This document shows, piece after piece, positions 26,119 to 33,311 of a stretch of 33,311 nucleotides of DNA. The notes beneath the pieces were generated by a model. It ran no database searches. It saw only the letters and a program-made list of their open reading frames with translations, and was not told the DNA's origin. The position numbers and the translations under genes are program-made. How positions within the stretch are numbered: the stretch's first letter is position 1; every line of letters begins with the position of its first letter. Origin of the DNA: an uncultured Clostridia bacterium (lineage in GTDB: Bacteria > Bacillota > Clostridia > Oscillospirales > Oscillospiraceae); NCBI GenBank assembly GCA_946539175.1, contig CAMNHH010000003.1, forward strand, positions 1-33,311, given 5' to 3'.

Positions 26119-27233
26119 ACGGCTTCTATGGCAAGCTCCACCTCTTGAGGGGTGGTGAAGGGGGAAAAGCTGAACCGGACCGCGCCCCGGTCCTGGGTCC
26201 CCAGGGCACGGTGCATGCGGGGGGCGCAGTGGGCCCCGGCCCGGACGGCGATGTCGTAGTCCGTGGCCAGCAGGTCCGCCGCCAGGGCCGCGTCCAGCTC
26301 CCCCACGTTCAGACAGACGATGCCTGCCCGCAGGGACTGGGTGAAGTCTCCATAGACCGTGACGCCGGGGATCTGCCGGACGCCCTCATAAAAGGCCTGC
26401 ATCCGGGCGTGCTCCCGGCTGTAAAGGCTCTCCCGTCCTGCCACGGAGATATAGTCCAGGGCGGCGGAGAGGCCCGCGATGCCGTGGGCGTTCAGGGTCC
26501 CCGCCTCCAGCCGGGTGGGATAGTCCATGGGCTGGTGGGGGTCATAGGAGTGGACCCCGCTGCCGCCCCGCTTGAGGGGCCGCAGCTCCACCCCGGGCCG
26601 GAGGCAGAGGCCGCCGGTGCCCTGGGGGCCCATGAGGCCCTTGTGGCCGGTGAAGCAGAGCACGTCGATGCCCATCTCTCCCATGTGGATGGGCAGGGCA
26701 CCCGCAGTCTGGGCCGCGTCCACGATCAGAAGGGCGCCCCGGCTGTGGGCGATCTCAGAAATCCGGGTCAGCTCCAGGCTGTTTCCCGTCAAGTTGGAGG
26801 CGTGGGTACAAATCACCGCCTTGGTGCCCGGGCGGATCAGCCGCTCGAAATCGGCGTAGTCCACCCTGCCCTGCCGGTCTGCGGGAACAACATCCAGCTC
26901 CAGTCCCCGTTCCGCCAGATCGTAGAGGGGCCGCAGCACGGAGTTATGCTCCAGATCCGTGGTAACGGCGCGGTCGCCGGGGCCCAGCAGGCCGTAGATG
27001 GCGATATTCAGTGCCTCGGTGACGTTGCAGGTGAAGATCACATGGTCCGGCCTGGGGCAGCCGAAGAGGGCCGCCAGCTTCCGGCGGGTGTCGTAGACCC
27101 GGCGGCCAGCCTCCAGCGCGGCGCCGTGGGCGCCCCGGGCGGGATTGCCCAGACCCTCGATGGCCGCGGCCACCGCCTTCGCCACCTGGGGCGGCTTGTG
27201 CAGGGAGGTGGCGGCACTGTCCAGATAAATCAT
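26097..27233 (-). CDS. Cysteine desulfurase family protein (class V PLP aminotransferase, EF2568-like)
   Basis: MIYLDSAATSLHKPPQV, TCNVTEALNIAIYGLL, DLEHNSVLRPL, LIVDAAQTAGALPIHMGEMGIDVLCFTGHKGLMGPQGTGGL. Confidence 0.9.
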   Translation of the reverse strand: MIYLDSAATSLHKPPQVAKAVAAAIEGLGNPARGAHGAALEAGRRVYDTRRKLAALFGCPRPDHVIFTCNVTEALNIAIYGLLGPGDRAVTTDLEHNSVLRPLYDLAERGLELDVVPADRQGRVDYADFERLIRPGTKAVICTHASNLTGNSLELTRISEIAHSRGALLIVDAAQTAGALPIHMGEMGIDVLCFTGHKGLMGPQGTGGLCLRPGVELRPLKRGGSGVHSYDPHQPMDYPTRLEAGTLNAHGIAGLSAALDYISVAGRESLYSREHARMQAFYEGVRQIPGVTVYGDFTQSLRAGIVCLNVGELDAALAADLLATDYDIAVRAGAHCAPRMHRALGTQDRGAVRFSFSPFTTPQEVELAIEAVKALAAQ

Positions 27234-27243
27234 GGGGAGCTCC

Positions 27244-27480
27244 TTAAAAATCGATGAGATCACAGCCCTGGTATTCCAGCTTCCGCTCCCGGAAGAAGGC
27301 CCGGACCCTGTCGCCCGCCGCGGGCTCCGTCATCCAGGCCAGGCCGCAGCCCGCGGTGATCTGCCGGGGCACCGGCACCAGGCGGCCGGGGATCCCGGCC
27401 TCCCGGCAGAGCCGCTCCGCCTCCATGGCGTGGACGGTGGCGGCAAAGCTGAAAAACAGGGTGGGCTTGCGGGGGCGCAT
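27244..27480 (-). CDS. DUF3343 small protein (putative Se/S carrier-like)
   Basis: LFFSFAATVHAMEAERLCREAGIPGRLVPVPRQITAGCGLAWM; ATGA overlap with yedF. Confidence 0.85.
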   Translation of the reverse strand: MRPRKPTLFFSFAATVHAMEAERLCREAGIPGRLVPVPRQITAGCGLAWMTEPAAGDRVRAFFRERKLEYQGCDLIDF

Positions 27481-28091
27481 CAGGGCCGCAGCACCAGGTC
27501 CGCCCCGGTCAGGGTCTCCACGATGCTGTACATATTGGTGACGCCGCCCACCCGCAGCTTCTCCGTCAGGCCGTAGAAGTTCAGGCAGGTGCCGCAGCTG
27601 AGGATCTCGACGCCCCGGCTCTCCAGGGCCTTCAGATCCTCCAGGGACTCAGAGCCCTCGCAGCTGAGCCGGACGCCGCCGTTGTAAAACAGAATGGCGG
27701 CGGGCAGCTGCTCCAGCTGGCCCAGGGCAAAGAGGAAGCCCTTGAGCAGAGTCCTGCCCAGCTTTTCGTCGCCCTCTCCCATGTGGTCCGCCGTGACGGC
27801 CACCACCACCCGCTTCCGGCGGGGCGTCAGCCCGCAGGCAGACGGCTCCTCCGTCTCTTCGGCGGCGGCAGAGCGCTCCACGCCGATCAGGACCCGGTAT
27901 TCCCCGGTGCCTCGCTGCTGGACGGAGAAAGCGTAGCCCTTGGACTGGGCCATGCGCTTCAGATTCTCCACGGCGGTGGGATTGTCCACCAGGGTCTCAA
28001 CGCGCTCCGGCCCGGTGAGGGCCTTGATGGCGTTCAGGGTCTTGACAACGGGCAGCGGACAGGCGTCGCCCAGGGCGTTCACAGTGATCAT
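27480..28091 (-). CDS. yedF: Sulfurtransferase-like selenium metabolism protein YedF
   Basis: N-terminal TusA-like ALGDACPLPVVKTLNAI and C-terminal DsrE-like region GEGDEKLGRTLLKGFLFALGQLEQLPAAILFYNGGVRL...LSCGTCLNFYGL. Confidence 0.9.
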   Translation of the reverse strand: MITVNALGDACPLPVVKTLNAIKALTGPERVETLVDNPTAVENLKRMAQSKGYAFSVQQRGTGEYRVLIGVERSAAAEETEEPSACGLTPRRKRVVVAVTADHMGEGDEKLGRTLLKGFLFALGQLEQLPAAILFYNGGVRLSCEGSESLEDLKALESRGVEILSCGTCLNFYGLTEKLRVGGVTNMYSIVETLTGADLVLRP

Positions 28092-28109
28092 ATCCGTTTT
28101 TCCTTTCCG

Positions 28110-29726
28110 TTAGTCCTCGTCGGGTTCCGACGGTTCCGTGGCAGGCGGCAGAGCCGCGATCACCTTGTCCCGCTTCCGGTAGCGGCTGGTGGAGATTCTC
28201 GTGGTCTCCACCACGTTGCCGTCCTTATCCACCACGGTGCGGTAGGTGGCGATCAGATAGCCGGTGTAGGGCGTAACCAGGGTTTCGCCCGGGGCAGCAG
28301 AGCCGTCGTAGACGTACCGGTAGGTGGTTTCGTAGGGCACCTCCTCCAGGGTGTCGTAGCTCAGCCGGACCGTGTAGTCCTTCCACTCGGTGCCCTTGAG
28401 GAAAATGTGGACCATGCCGTCGGAGACGTTGGCCTCGATCTTGATGGGATAGGGGCTGCTGTTGCGGAACTTGTAGTCCAGCATGCCCCAGTAGATGGCG
28501 GCGTCCATGCCCCGGGGCACGTAGGTCACCAGATACATGTGGCTGGAGCGCTCCACGGTCTCCAGATCCGCCTGGAGCACCGCGTAGTAAATGGAGGAGG
28601 CCACCTGGCAGACGCCGCCGCCCAGCTCCGGCACGGAGGCGCCGCCGGCCCCGTAGACCGTGGCCTCCCGGTAGCCCTTCTCGGCGGTGCGCTCGCCCAC
28701 GGTCTCGTTGAAGGAGAAGATCTCTCCCGGCATGACCACGGTGCCGTTGATGGCCGCGCAGGCCAGCTCCAGATTGTGGGTGCGGTCGTTGATCCAGCTG
28801 TGGGGGGTGTTGGCCTCCGCAATGGTCTCGGCGTACAGGGAGGCCTCGATATCCGCCGCAGTGATCTCCGGCTGGACCGGGTGCAGGGTCAGGCTGCAGG
28901 CCTTGCCCGGCTCCGTGTTTTCCAAAAGCGTCTCCAGCTCCTGGGGCTCAAAGCCATAACCGGAGATCTCCGGGGTGATGGCGAAGGTCTTTTCATCCAG
29001 CACGGCGTCCACAGGCGGGATGCACAGCTCCTTATGGATGGCCTCCAGGTCCAGAGGCTTGGGGCTCTGCAGACGGTAACGGAGCACGGGATTCAGATCG
29101 CCGTTCTGATAGGCCTCCACGAGGGCTTCGTAGATGGCGTCGGCGCTGATCTCCCGGCCCTCCCGGCCCTGATTCACCACCAGGACATGGGCCTCCTCCT
29201 GACCGATGGGAACGGTTCTGAGGCTGGAGAAGGACTCCAGGAAGGGCTGCCGGTATTCCTCCTCCGCCTGCTCCGCCAGAGCCCGCAGGGCCTTGCGGTC
29301 CAGGGACAGATAGCGGCTCGGGTCCACCTGGTAGCGGCCCCGGCTGACCCGGCCCACGTCTGCGTCCAGATCCGTCTCCAGGCCCTTGAGATCGATGCCG
29401 GCCTGGCTCTTGGCGGGGGGAATCACCAGCCGGATGGGCTCGCGCTCCGTCTCTCCTTCCTCCGGCAGCAGGGTCAGAATCATATCCTGCTGCTGGATCT
29501 GGCTGCCGATCCAGCGGTAGAGATTCATGGTCTCCTGTCTGCTCAGGCCCACCGGCTCCGAGGTGCTCTCCGGCTCGCTCCGGCTGTGGCTCAGCAGCAG
29601 GATGGCCGCCAGCGCAGCCAGCACCAGCAGCGGCACCAGCACCAGCAGCCAATCCGGGCGGCGCTTGCCCGTTTCCTCCGAAGTGGGAGCTGCCTTTCGG
29701 CCGGCTTCAAATTTTCCTTGCTTCAT
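28110..29726 (-). CDS. VanW family membrane-anchored protein
   Basis: N-terminal TM; VanW core LELACAAINGTVVMPGEIFSFNETVGERTAEKGYREA...PELGGGVCQVASSIYYAVLQADLE. Confidence 0.92.
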   Translation of the reverse strand: MKQGKFEAGRKAAPTSEETGKRRPDWLLVLVPLLVLAALAAILLLSHSRSEPESTSEPVGLSRQETMNLYRWIGSQIQQQDMILTLLPEEGETEREPIRLVIPPAKSQAGIDLKGLETDLDADVGRVSRGRYQVDPSRYLSLDRKALRALAEQAEEEYRQPFLESFSSLRTVPIGQEEAHVLVVNQGREGREISADAIYEALVEAYQNGDLNPVLRYRLQSPKPLDLEAIHKELCIPPVDAVLDEKTFAITPEISGYGFEPQELETLLENTEPGKACSLTLHPVQPEITAADIEASLYAETIAEANTPHSWINDRTHNLELACAAINGTVVMPGEIFSFNETVGERTAEKGYREATVYGAGGASVPELGGGVCQVASSIYYAVLQADLETVERSSHMYLVTYVPRGMDAAIYWGMLDYKFRNSSPYPIKIEANVSDGMVHIFLKGTEWKDYTVRLSYDTLEEVPYETTYRYVYDGSAAPGETLVTPYTGYLIATYRTVVDKDGNVVETTRISTSRYRKRDKVIAALPPATEPSEPDED

Positions 29727-29840
29727 AGATTGTATCCTCACTGCGCTGCAGATAAACTCAAAGGGCGCGCCTGTTCAGCGCCTTTCGATATATCATACTG
29801 CATCTTGTGACGAAAATCAACAAGAAATCCCATATCTGGC

Positions 29841-29875
29841 AAAAAAACATCCCTCCGTTCCGGAACGGAGGGATG
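29841..29875 (-). terminator. Terminator of the 29880-30437 gene
   Basis: Palindrome catccctccgttccggaacggagggatg preceded on + by aaaaaaa (T run on the minus strand). Confidence 0.8.
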
Positions 29876-29879
29876 CTGC

Positions 29880-30437
29880 TCAAGGTATCCTGATCTCTGC
29901 CGCGTATTGCAGAAAGGCTTCCCGGTTTTTCTCCAGGCTGCCGGACTCGCAGACAAAATGGACCGTCCAGAAGGCCTCGCTGCCCCGGAACACAAAGTCC
30001 ATACAGTCCCGGGTCTTTCCGTCCTCCAGGCCGGCATAGCTGAAAAACAGCAGCCGGTCCCGCCGCTCCGGCACAGGCGCCGGCTCCGCCGCCGCCGCTG
30101 CGGCCCGGGCGGCGTATTCCTCCGGGCTCAGCTCTTCCAGCCCCGCGGTCAGGGCCTCCCGGCGCACGTAGACGCTCTCATGGTTGGAGCGGTAGGCCCG
30201 GTCATAGCCCTGCCGGTCCCCGGTCTCGACAAAGCCCGCGGAGAGCGTCAGACCCAGGCCGTCGGCGTCAAAGCTCGTTTTGGTCTGCTTCGGTGCCTTT
30301 CCCCGGCTCAGCAGCAGGCCGATGCCGATGCCGGCCAGAATCGACAGAATCAGCACCACGGTTCGGATGCGGGCCGCCTTCTCCCTGCTGACGCCGCCTT
30401 GCTCCCGCTCTGCTTCCCGCTGAAGTTTCTCCTCCAT
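29880..30437 (-). CDS. Hypothetical single-pass membrane protein
   Basis: SD aaaggagg; TM TVVLILSILAGIGIGLLL; stop right before a terminator. Confidence 0.7.
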   Translation of the reverse strand: MEEKLQREAEREQGGVSREKAARIRTVVLILSILAGIGIGLLLSRGKAPKQTKTSFDADGLGLTLSAGFVETGDRQGYDRAYRSNHESVYVRREALTAGLEELSPEEYAARAAAAAAEPAPVPERRDRLLFFSYAGLEDGKTRDCMDFVFRGSEAFWTVHFVCESGSLEKNREAFLQYAAEIRIP

Positions 30438-30470
30438 GTCTGTTCCTCCTTTTTCTCTCTTCGCTCTGTC

Positions 30471-30956
30471 TCAATCCAGCCCCGGGCCCTGCATCTGCTG
30501 CTGCCGCTGGGGTTCTCCTAACTGCGCGCCTCTGCCCCTTTCCACGATCTCCTCCGGATAGGGATCGTCCGCAAGGTTGTCCGCCAGGTGGCCTCCCAGG
30601 TTTCTGTACGTACAGGAATTCCAGAATTGGGCCTTGGGATCCTGGCTGATCTTTGTGTACGTGAGATCCAGGGGATCGCCGGCCTGCTGATTGCCGCTGA
30701 CGTAATGCACCGGAAGATCGGGATCGAACTTGTGAAGCCGCTGCATGTGGGACTTGGTGTTATAAGCGCCAGCGCCGGACCAGCCCAGCATTCCCGCCAG
30801 ATGGATGCCCCACATCTTCGTCTTCGCGCTGTCATACATGGAATCGATGGAGCTGTGGAGCACAAGGCCCCCCAGCTTTTGCTCCTTCAACAGATACGGC
30901 GGGAACAAATGCTCGAATTTCTCCAGATCCGGGGGTGTCAGTAGATTGATCTCCAT
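30471..30956 (-). CDS. Hypothetical protein
   Basis: MEINLLTPPDLEKFEHLFPPYLLKEQKLGG..., SD ggagg upstream and a good minus-strand promoter. Confidence 0.65.
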   Translation of the reverse strand: MEINLLTPPDLEKFEHLFPPYLLKEQKLGGLVLHSSIDSMYDSAKTKMWGIHLAGMLGWSGAGAYNTKSHMQRLHKFDPDLPVHYVSGNQQAGDPLDLTYTKISQDPKAQFWNSCTYRNLGGHLADNLADDPYPEEIVERGRGAQLGEPQRQQQMQGPGLD

Positions 30957-31004
30957 GTACGTTCCTCCATGTTGAAAAGATAGATCTTTTTTCTTGACAC
31001 GGGG

Positions 31005-31033
31005 ATTATAACATAAAAGCCGTACAGAAACAA
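31005..31033 (-). promoter_or_regulatory. Candidate sigma-A promoter for the 30471-30956 gene
   Basis: Minus strand TTGTTT (31033-31028), 17 nt, TATAAT (31010-31005). Confidence 0.6.
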
Positions 31034-31041
31034 TACAATCG

Positions 31042-31104
31042 GCCGGCAGCTTCCCCAAACATTTCCAAAAAAATGAAAAATTTTTTCGGAAGGAAGCTGC
31101 CGGC
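31042..31104. repeat. Inverted repeat with AT-rich loop
   Basis: gccggcagcttcc (31042-31054) / ggaagctgccggc (31092-31104), perfect 13-bp arms. Confidence 0.75.
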
Positions 31105-31121
31105 GCCTCTGTATCCATTTT

Positions 31122-31393
31122 TTATTCTGTGATCCTGTCCGTGAAACGCTGCGGTTCAAACGCGCCCGGAGACCTCGAAGCGCGCAACGTCGGGCAGATC
31201 CCCACGCCGAGGGCCGCCAGAGTCAGAACCCCTCCAACGCCCGGAAGGATCGGCAGCAGGCGATTATCCGTGCCGTAGATCTCCACGCCCCCCAACAGAC
31301 GGAGCCCAGGGTCAGCATGAACAGTCCCGGCTCCAGCAGGGCCAGGCCACAGGAGAGGGCCGTCCAGAGGATCCTGCGTTTCGCTGCTTTCAT
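31122..31393 (-). pseudogene. Small membrane-protein gene with probable frameshift in a C6/G6 run
   Basis: MKAAKRRILWTALSCGLALLEPGLFMLTLGSVCWG reads well up to 31293; after the G6 run (31288-31293) the +1-corrected frame gives GVEIYGTDNRLLPILPGVGGVLTLAALGVGICPTL... to a stop at 31122, while the uncorrected frame gives AWRSTARIIACCRSFRALEGF. Confidence 0.55.
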
Positions 31394-31560
31394 GCCGTCG
31401 TCTCCTCCGATTTTATATGCCCTCGGTTTGTCTCCGAACCCTAAAACAGGCTTATAATTCCCCGCCGGAACAATCACTATACAAATTGTTATAAAAAGCG
31501 GCGGCCCTCCGCCCGGCATCCGCGGAGCGTCCGAGACAATCCCGCAGAGGGGTGCCGCAA

Positions 31561-31596
31561 AAGAAAAGGAGGCCCGCAGCTGCGCGGGTCTCCTTT
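31561..31596 (-). terminator. Terminator of the cyclophilin-like lipoprotein gene
   Basis: aaaggaggcccgc / gcgggtctccttt stem; the minus strand continues into TTTTCTTTT. Confidence 0.7.
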
Positions 31597-31677
31597 GAGG
31601 AACAGCGGATCGGAATGCAGGTGGGACGGAGCTGCGGGGCGAAAGCTGTCGCCGCCGTTTCGCGGCTCCTTCGGGGA

Positions 31678-32310
31678 TCAGTCCGCCTCGGTTTCCGTGC
31701 CGACGGAAAGGCGCAGCTCCACCGCGCCGCCCCCCAGCAGCTCGGCCAGGGCAGACGAATCCATCCCCAGGATCTTGCCCAGGCGGGTGTAGGGCCAGCG
31801 GTTGGAGCCGTAGAACACCACGATCTGATCGCCGGAGTACAGCACGATGTCGCCGGGCTCCGTGGTGGTCTGCACGTCATTCTCAGGCAGGCTCCGGCCG
31901 ATGGACCCCATCTGCTCAAAGCCCCCGTAGGGGCGCATCTGGATGCGCAGCGGGCTCTCGGCCGCCAGCGCCCGCAGGGCGGCAACGCTTTCGTTATCCT
32001 CCCAGCGAACGGTAAGCGCTCTGCCGTTGACGCTCAGTTTCATGGATGCTTCCTCCTTTTGGGCCGTTTCCGACTGTGCCCGGACGGTTTCCTCCTCCGG
32101 TATGGCCTCGGTCTGCGCCTCCGTCTGCCGTCGGGGCTGCGTTTCCGCCCTTGCTTCCGTCGTCATCACGGCGGCGGAGGTGGTCCGCGAGGCGGAGGCC
32201 TCCTTCGTTTCAGCGGCCCCGCAGCCGGCCAGGGCGGCCAGGCAGAGCAGGGCGGCCGACAACAGAGACAGCCGCTTCAGCCTGCTACCGCAGTGCTTTT
32301 CCGAAGCCAT
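31678..32310 (-). CDS. Lipoprotein with cyclophilin-like fold domain
   Basis: Signal peptide with lipobox LAALAGC, Thr/Glu-rich linker, then MKLSVNGRALTVRWEDNESVAALRAL...GDIVLYSGDQIVVFYGSNRWPYTRLGKI. Confidence 0.85.
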   Translation of the reverse strand: MASEKHCGSRLKRLSLLSAALLCLAALAGCGAAETKEASASRTTSAAVMTTEARAETQPRRQTEAQTEAIPEEETVRAQSETAQKEEASMKLSVNGRALTVRWEDNESVAALRALAAESPLRIQMRPYGGFEQMGSIGRSLPENDVQTTTEPGDIVLYSGDQIVVFYGSNRWPYTRLGKILGMDSSALAELLGGGAVELRLSVGTETEAD

Positions 32311-32827
32311 ACGCCTGCTCCAGCGCCTCCGCCCTGTCCGCGGCGGCGCCCGGCCCGTCGATCCCGCCGCAGAAGAGCACGCCGCCCAGCTCCGCCTTCG
32401 GGAAGCAGTCGATCCAGCCCTGCAGGCCGTTTACAGCCCGCTCCGGGGTCTGCGCGTCGTCGTCCGCGGCGCAGGACAGCAGATATACCCTGCGGAATCG
32501 GTATTCGGCGGGGTAAAGGGGGTTCATCCGATCCAGCAGGGTCTTCATCTGTCCGCTCATCTCATAATAGTAGATGGGTGTGACAAAAACCAGGGTGTCG
32601 GCGTTTTTCACCTGCTCCGCGATCGGAACGGCGTCGTCCTGCAGCACGCATTTCCGCGTCTTCTGGCAGGCCATGCAGCCTGTGCAGAATTTGATTTCCT
32701 TGCCCTTGAGGCTGATCCGTTCCACCTCATGCCCCGCGTCCTTCGCGCCGGCGATCAGTCGCTCCGCCAGCAGGTCGGTATTGCTCCTTGCCCGCAGGCT
32801 GGTGGTGATGACAAGCACCTTGCTCAT
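32285..32827 (-). CDS. Flavodoxin-family / NADPH-dependent FMN reductase-like protein
   Basis: MSKVLVITTSLRARSNTDLLAERLIAGAKDAGHEVE, FCTGCMACQKTRKCVLQDD, LVFVTPIYYYEMSGQMKTLLDR. Confidence 0.9.
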   Translation of the reverse strand: MSKVLVITTSLRARSNTDLLAERLIAGAKDAGHEVERISLKGKEIKFCTGCMACQKTRKCVLQDDAVPIAEQVKNADTLVFVTPIYYYEMSGQMKTLLDRMNPLYPAEYRFRRVYLLSCAADDDAQTPERAVNGLQGWIDCFPKAELGGVLFCGGIDGPGAAADRAEALEQAYGFGKALR

Positions 32828-32841
32828 TGCGCCTGCCTCCT

Positions 32842-33311
32842 TTATTTCAGATATTCCCTGTAGAACGCGTCCAGCCTGTCAAAGGGGATGGCGTTCTTGC
32901 CGCCGCCGTCGTAGAGGTCTGTGTGGACCGCGTCGGGGATGATCAGCAGCTCCTTGTTGTCGGTATACTTGTTATCCCGGACCATGTCGGCGTAGGCGTC
33001 CCGGCTGAAATAGCAGGAGTGGGCCTTCTCCCCGTGGACGATCAGCACCGCGGAGCGGATCTCGCCGACGTACTTCAGAATCGGCTGGTTGATGAAGCTC
33101 ATGCAGCCGATCACGTTCCAGCCGCCGTTGGAGTTCAGAGAGCGCTTGTGATAGCCCCGGGGCGTCTTGTAGTAGTCGTAGTAATCCTTGACGAAGAAGG
33201 GAGCGTCCTCCGGCAGGGGATCCACCACGCCGCCGCCCAGCTTGTAAAAGCCGTTTTTGTAGTCCTCGATGCGCTGGGCGTTGAGGGCCTTTTTCATCTC
33301 ATAGCGGGCCT
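32842..33311 (-). CDS. Alpha/beta hydrolase, C-terminal part (5' end outside window)
   Basis: Frame remains open to the window edge; YYDYYKTPRGYHKRSLNSNGGWNVIGCMSFINQPILKYVGEIRSAVLIVHGEKAHSCYFSRDAYADM...PDAVHTDLYDG (terminal His region). Confidence 0.85.
   Translation of the reverse strand, partial: ARYEMKKALNAQRIEDYKNGFYKLGGGVVDPLPEDAPFFVKDYYDYYKTPRGYHKRSLNSNGGWNVIGCMSFINQPILKYVGEIRSAVLIVHGEKAHSCYFSRDAYADMVRDNKYTDNKELLIIPDAVHTDLYDGGGKNAIPFDRLDAFYREYLK

Noticed and set aside
27783-29810. 675-aa plus-strand ORF opposite yedF and VanW genes
   Set aside because: Antisense shadow of clearly identified genes.
1-33311. Search by eye for CRISPR arrays, tRNA/rRNA genes, transposases, integrases and phage genes
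   Set aside because: None seen; no spaced direct repeats or recognisable mobile-element proteins. A tRNAscan/Infernal run would be needed to exclude small RNAs.

Overview
This is a 33.3 kb GC-rich window that looks like the chromosome of a spore-forming gut-type Firmicute (Clostridia/Oscillospiraceae-like; inferred from gene content, not from a database search). Left part: a NlpC/P60 hydrolase fragment, sporulation genes (spoVAD, spoVAE, yabP, yabQ), divIC/FtsL-like and S1-domain genes, an SDR, an atypical HATPase sensor protein, and a CtpE-like P-type ATPase. Next comes an ABC exporter, SpoIIE-phosphatase and RsbW-kinase operon driven by a promoter embedded in a palindrome. Then a short pyruvate-kinase-like protein and a PepC/bleomycin-hydrolase protease. 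The centrepiece is a minus-strand operon (about 25.0 to 14.7 kb): Sfp-type PPTase, a two-module NRPS (C-A-T-C-A-T-R, about 2409 aa), a STAS anti-anti-sigma protein, and a fused SpoIIE-phosphatase/RsbW-like kinase. A second STAS gene is divergently transcribed from the shared upstream region. The NRPS architecture matches the gut dipeptide-aldehyde/pyrazinone family. Its translational coupling to a complete partner-switching module is the most interesting feature. Right part: ogt, a selenium-associated trio (yedF, DUF3343, EF2568-type cysteine desulfurase), a VanW protein, hypotheticals, a probable frameshifted small membrane-protein gene, a cyclophilin-like lipoprotein, a flavodoxin-family protein and a partial alpha/beta hydrolase. 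No tRNA, rRNA, CRISPR array, transposase or phage gene was recognised.
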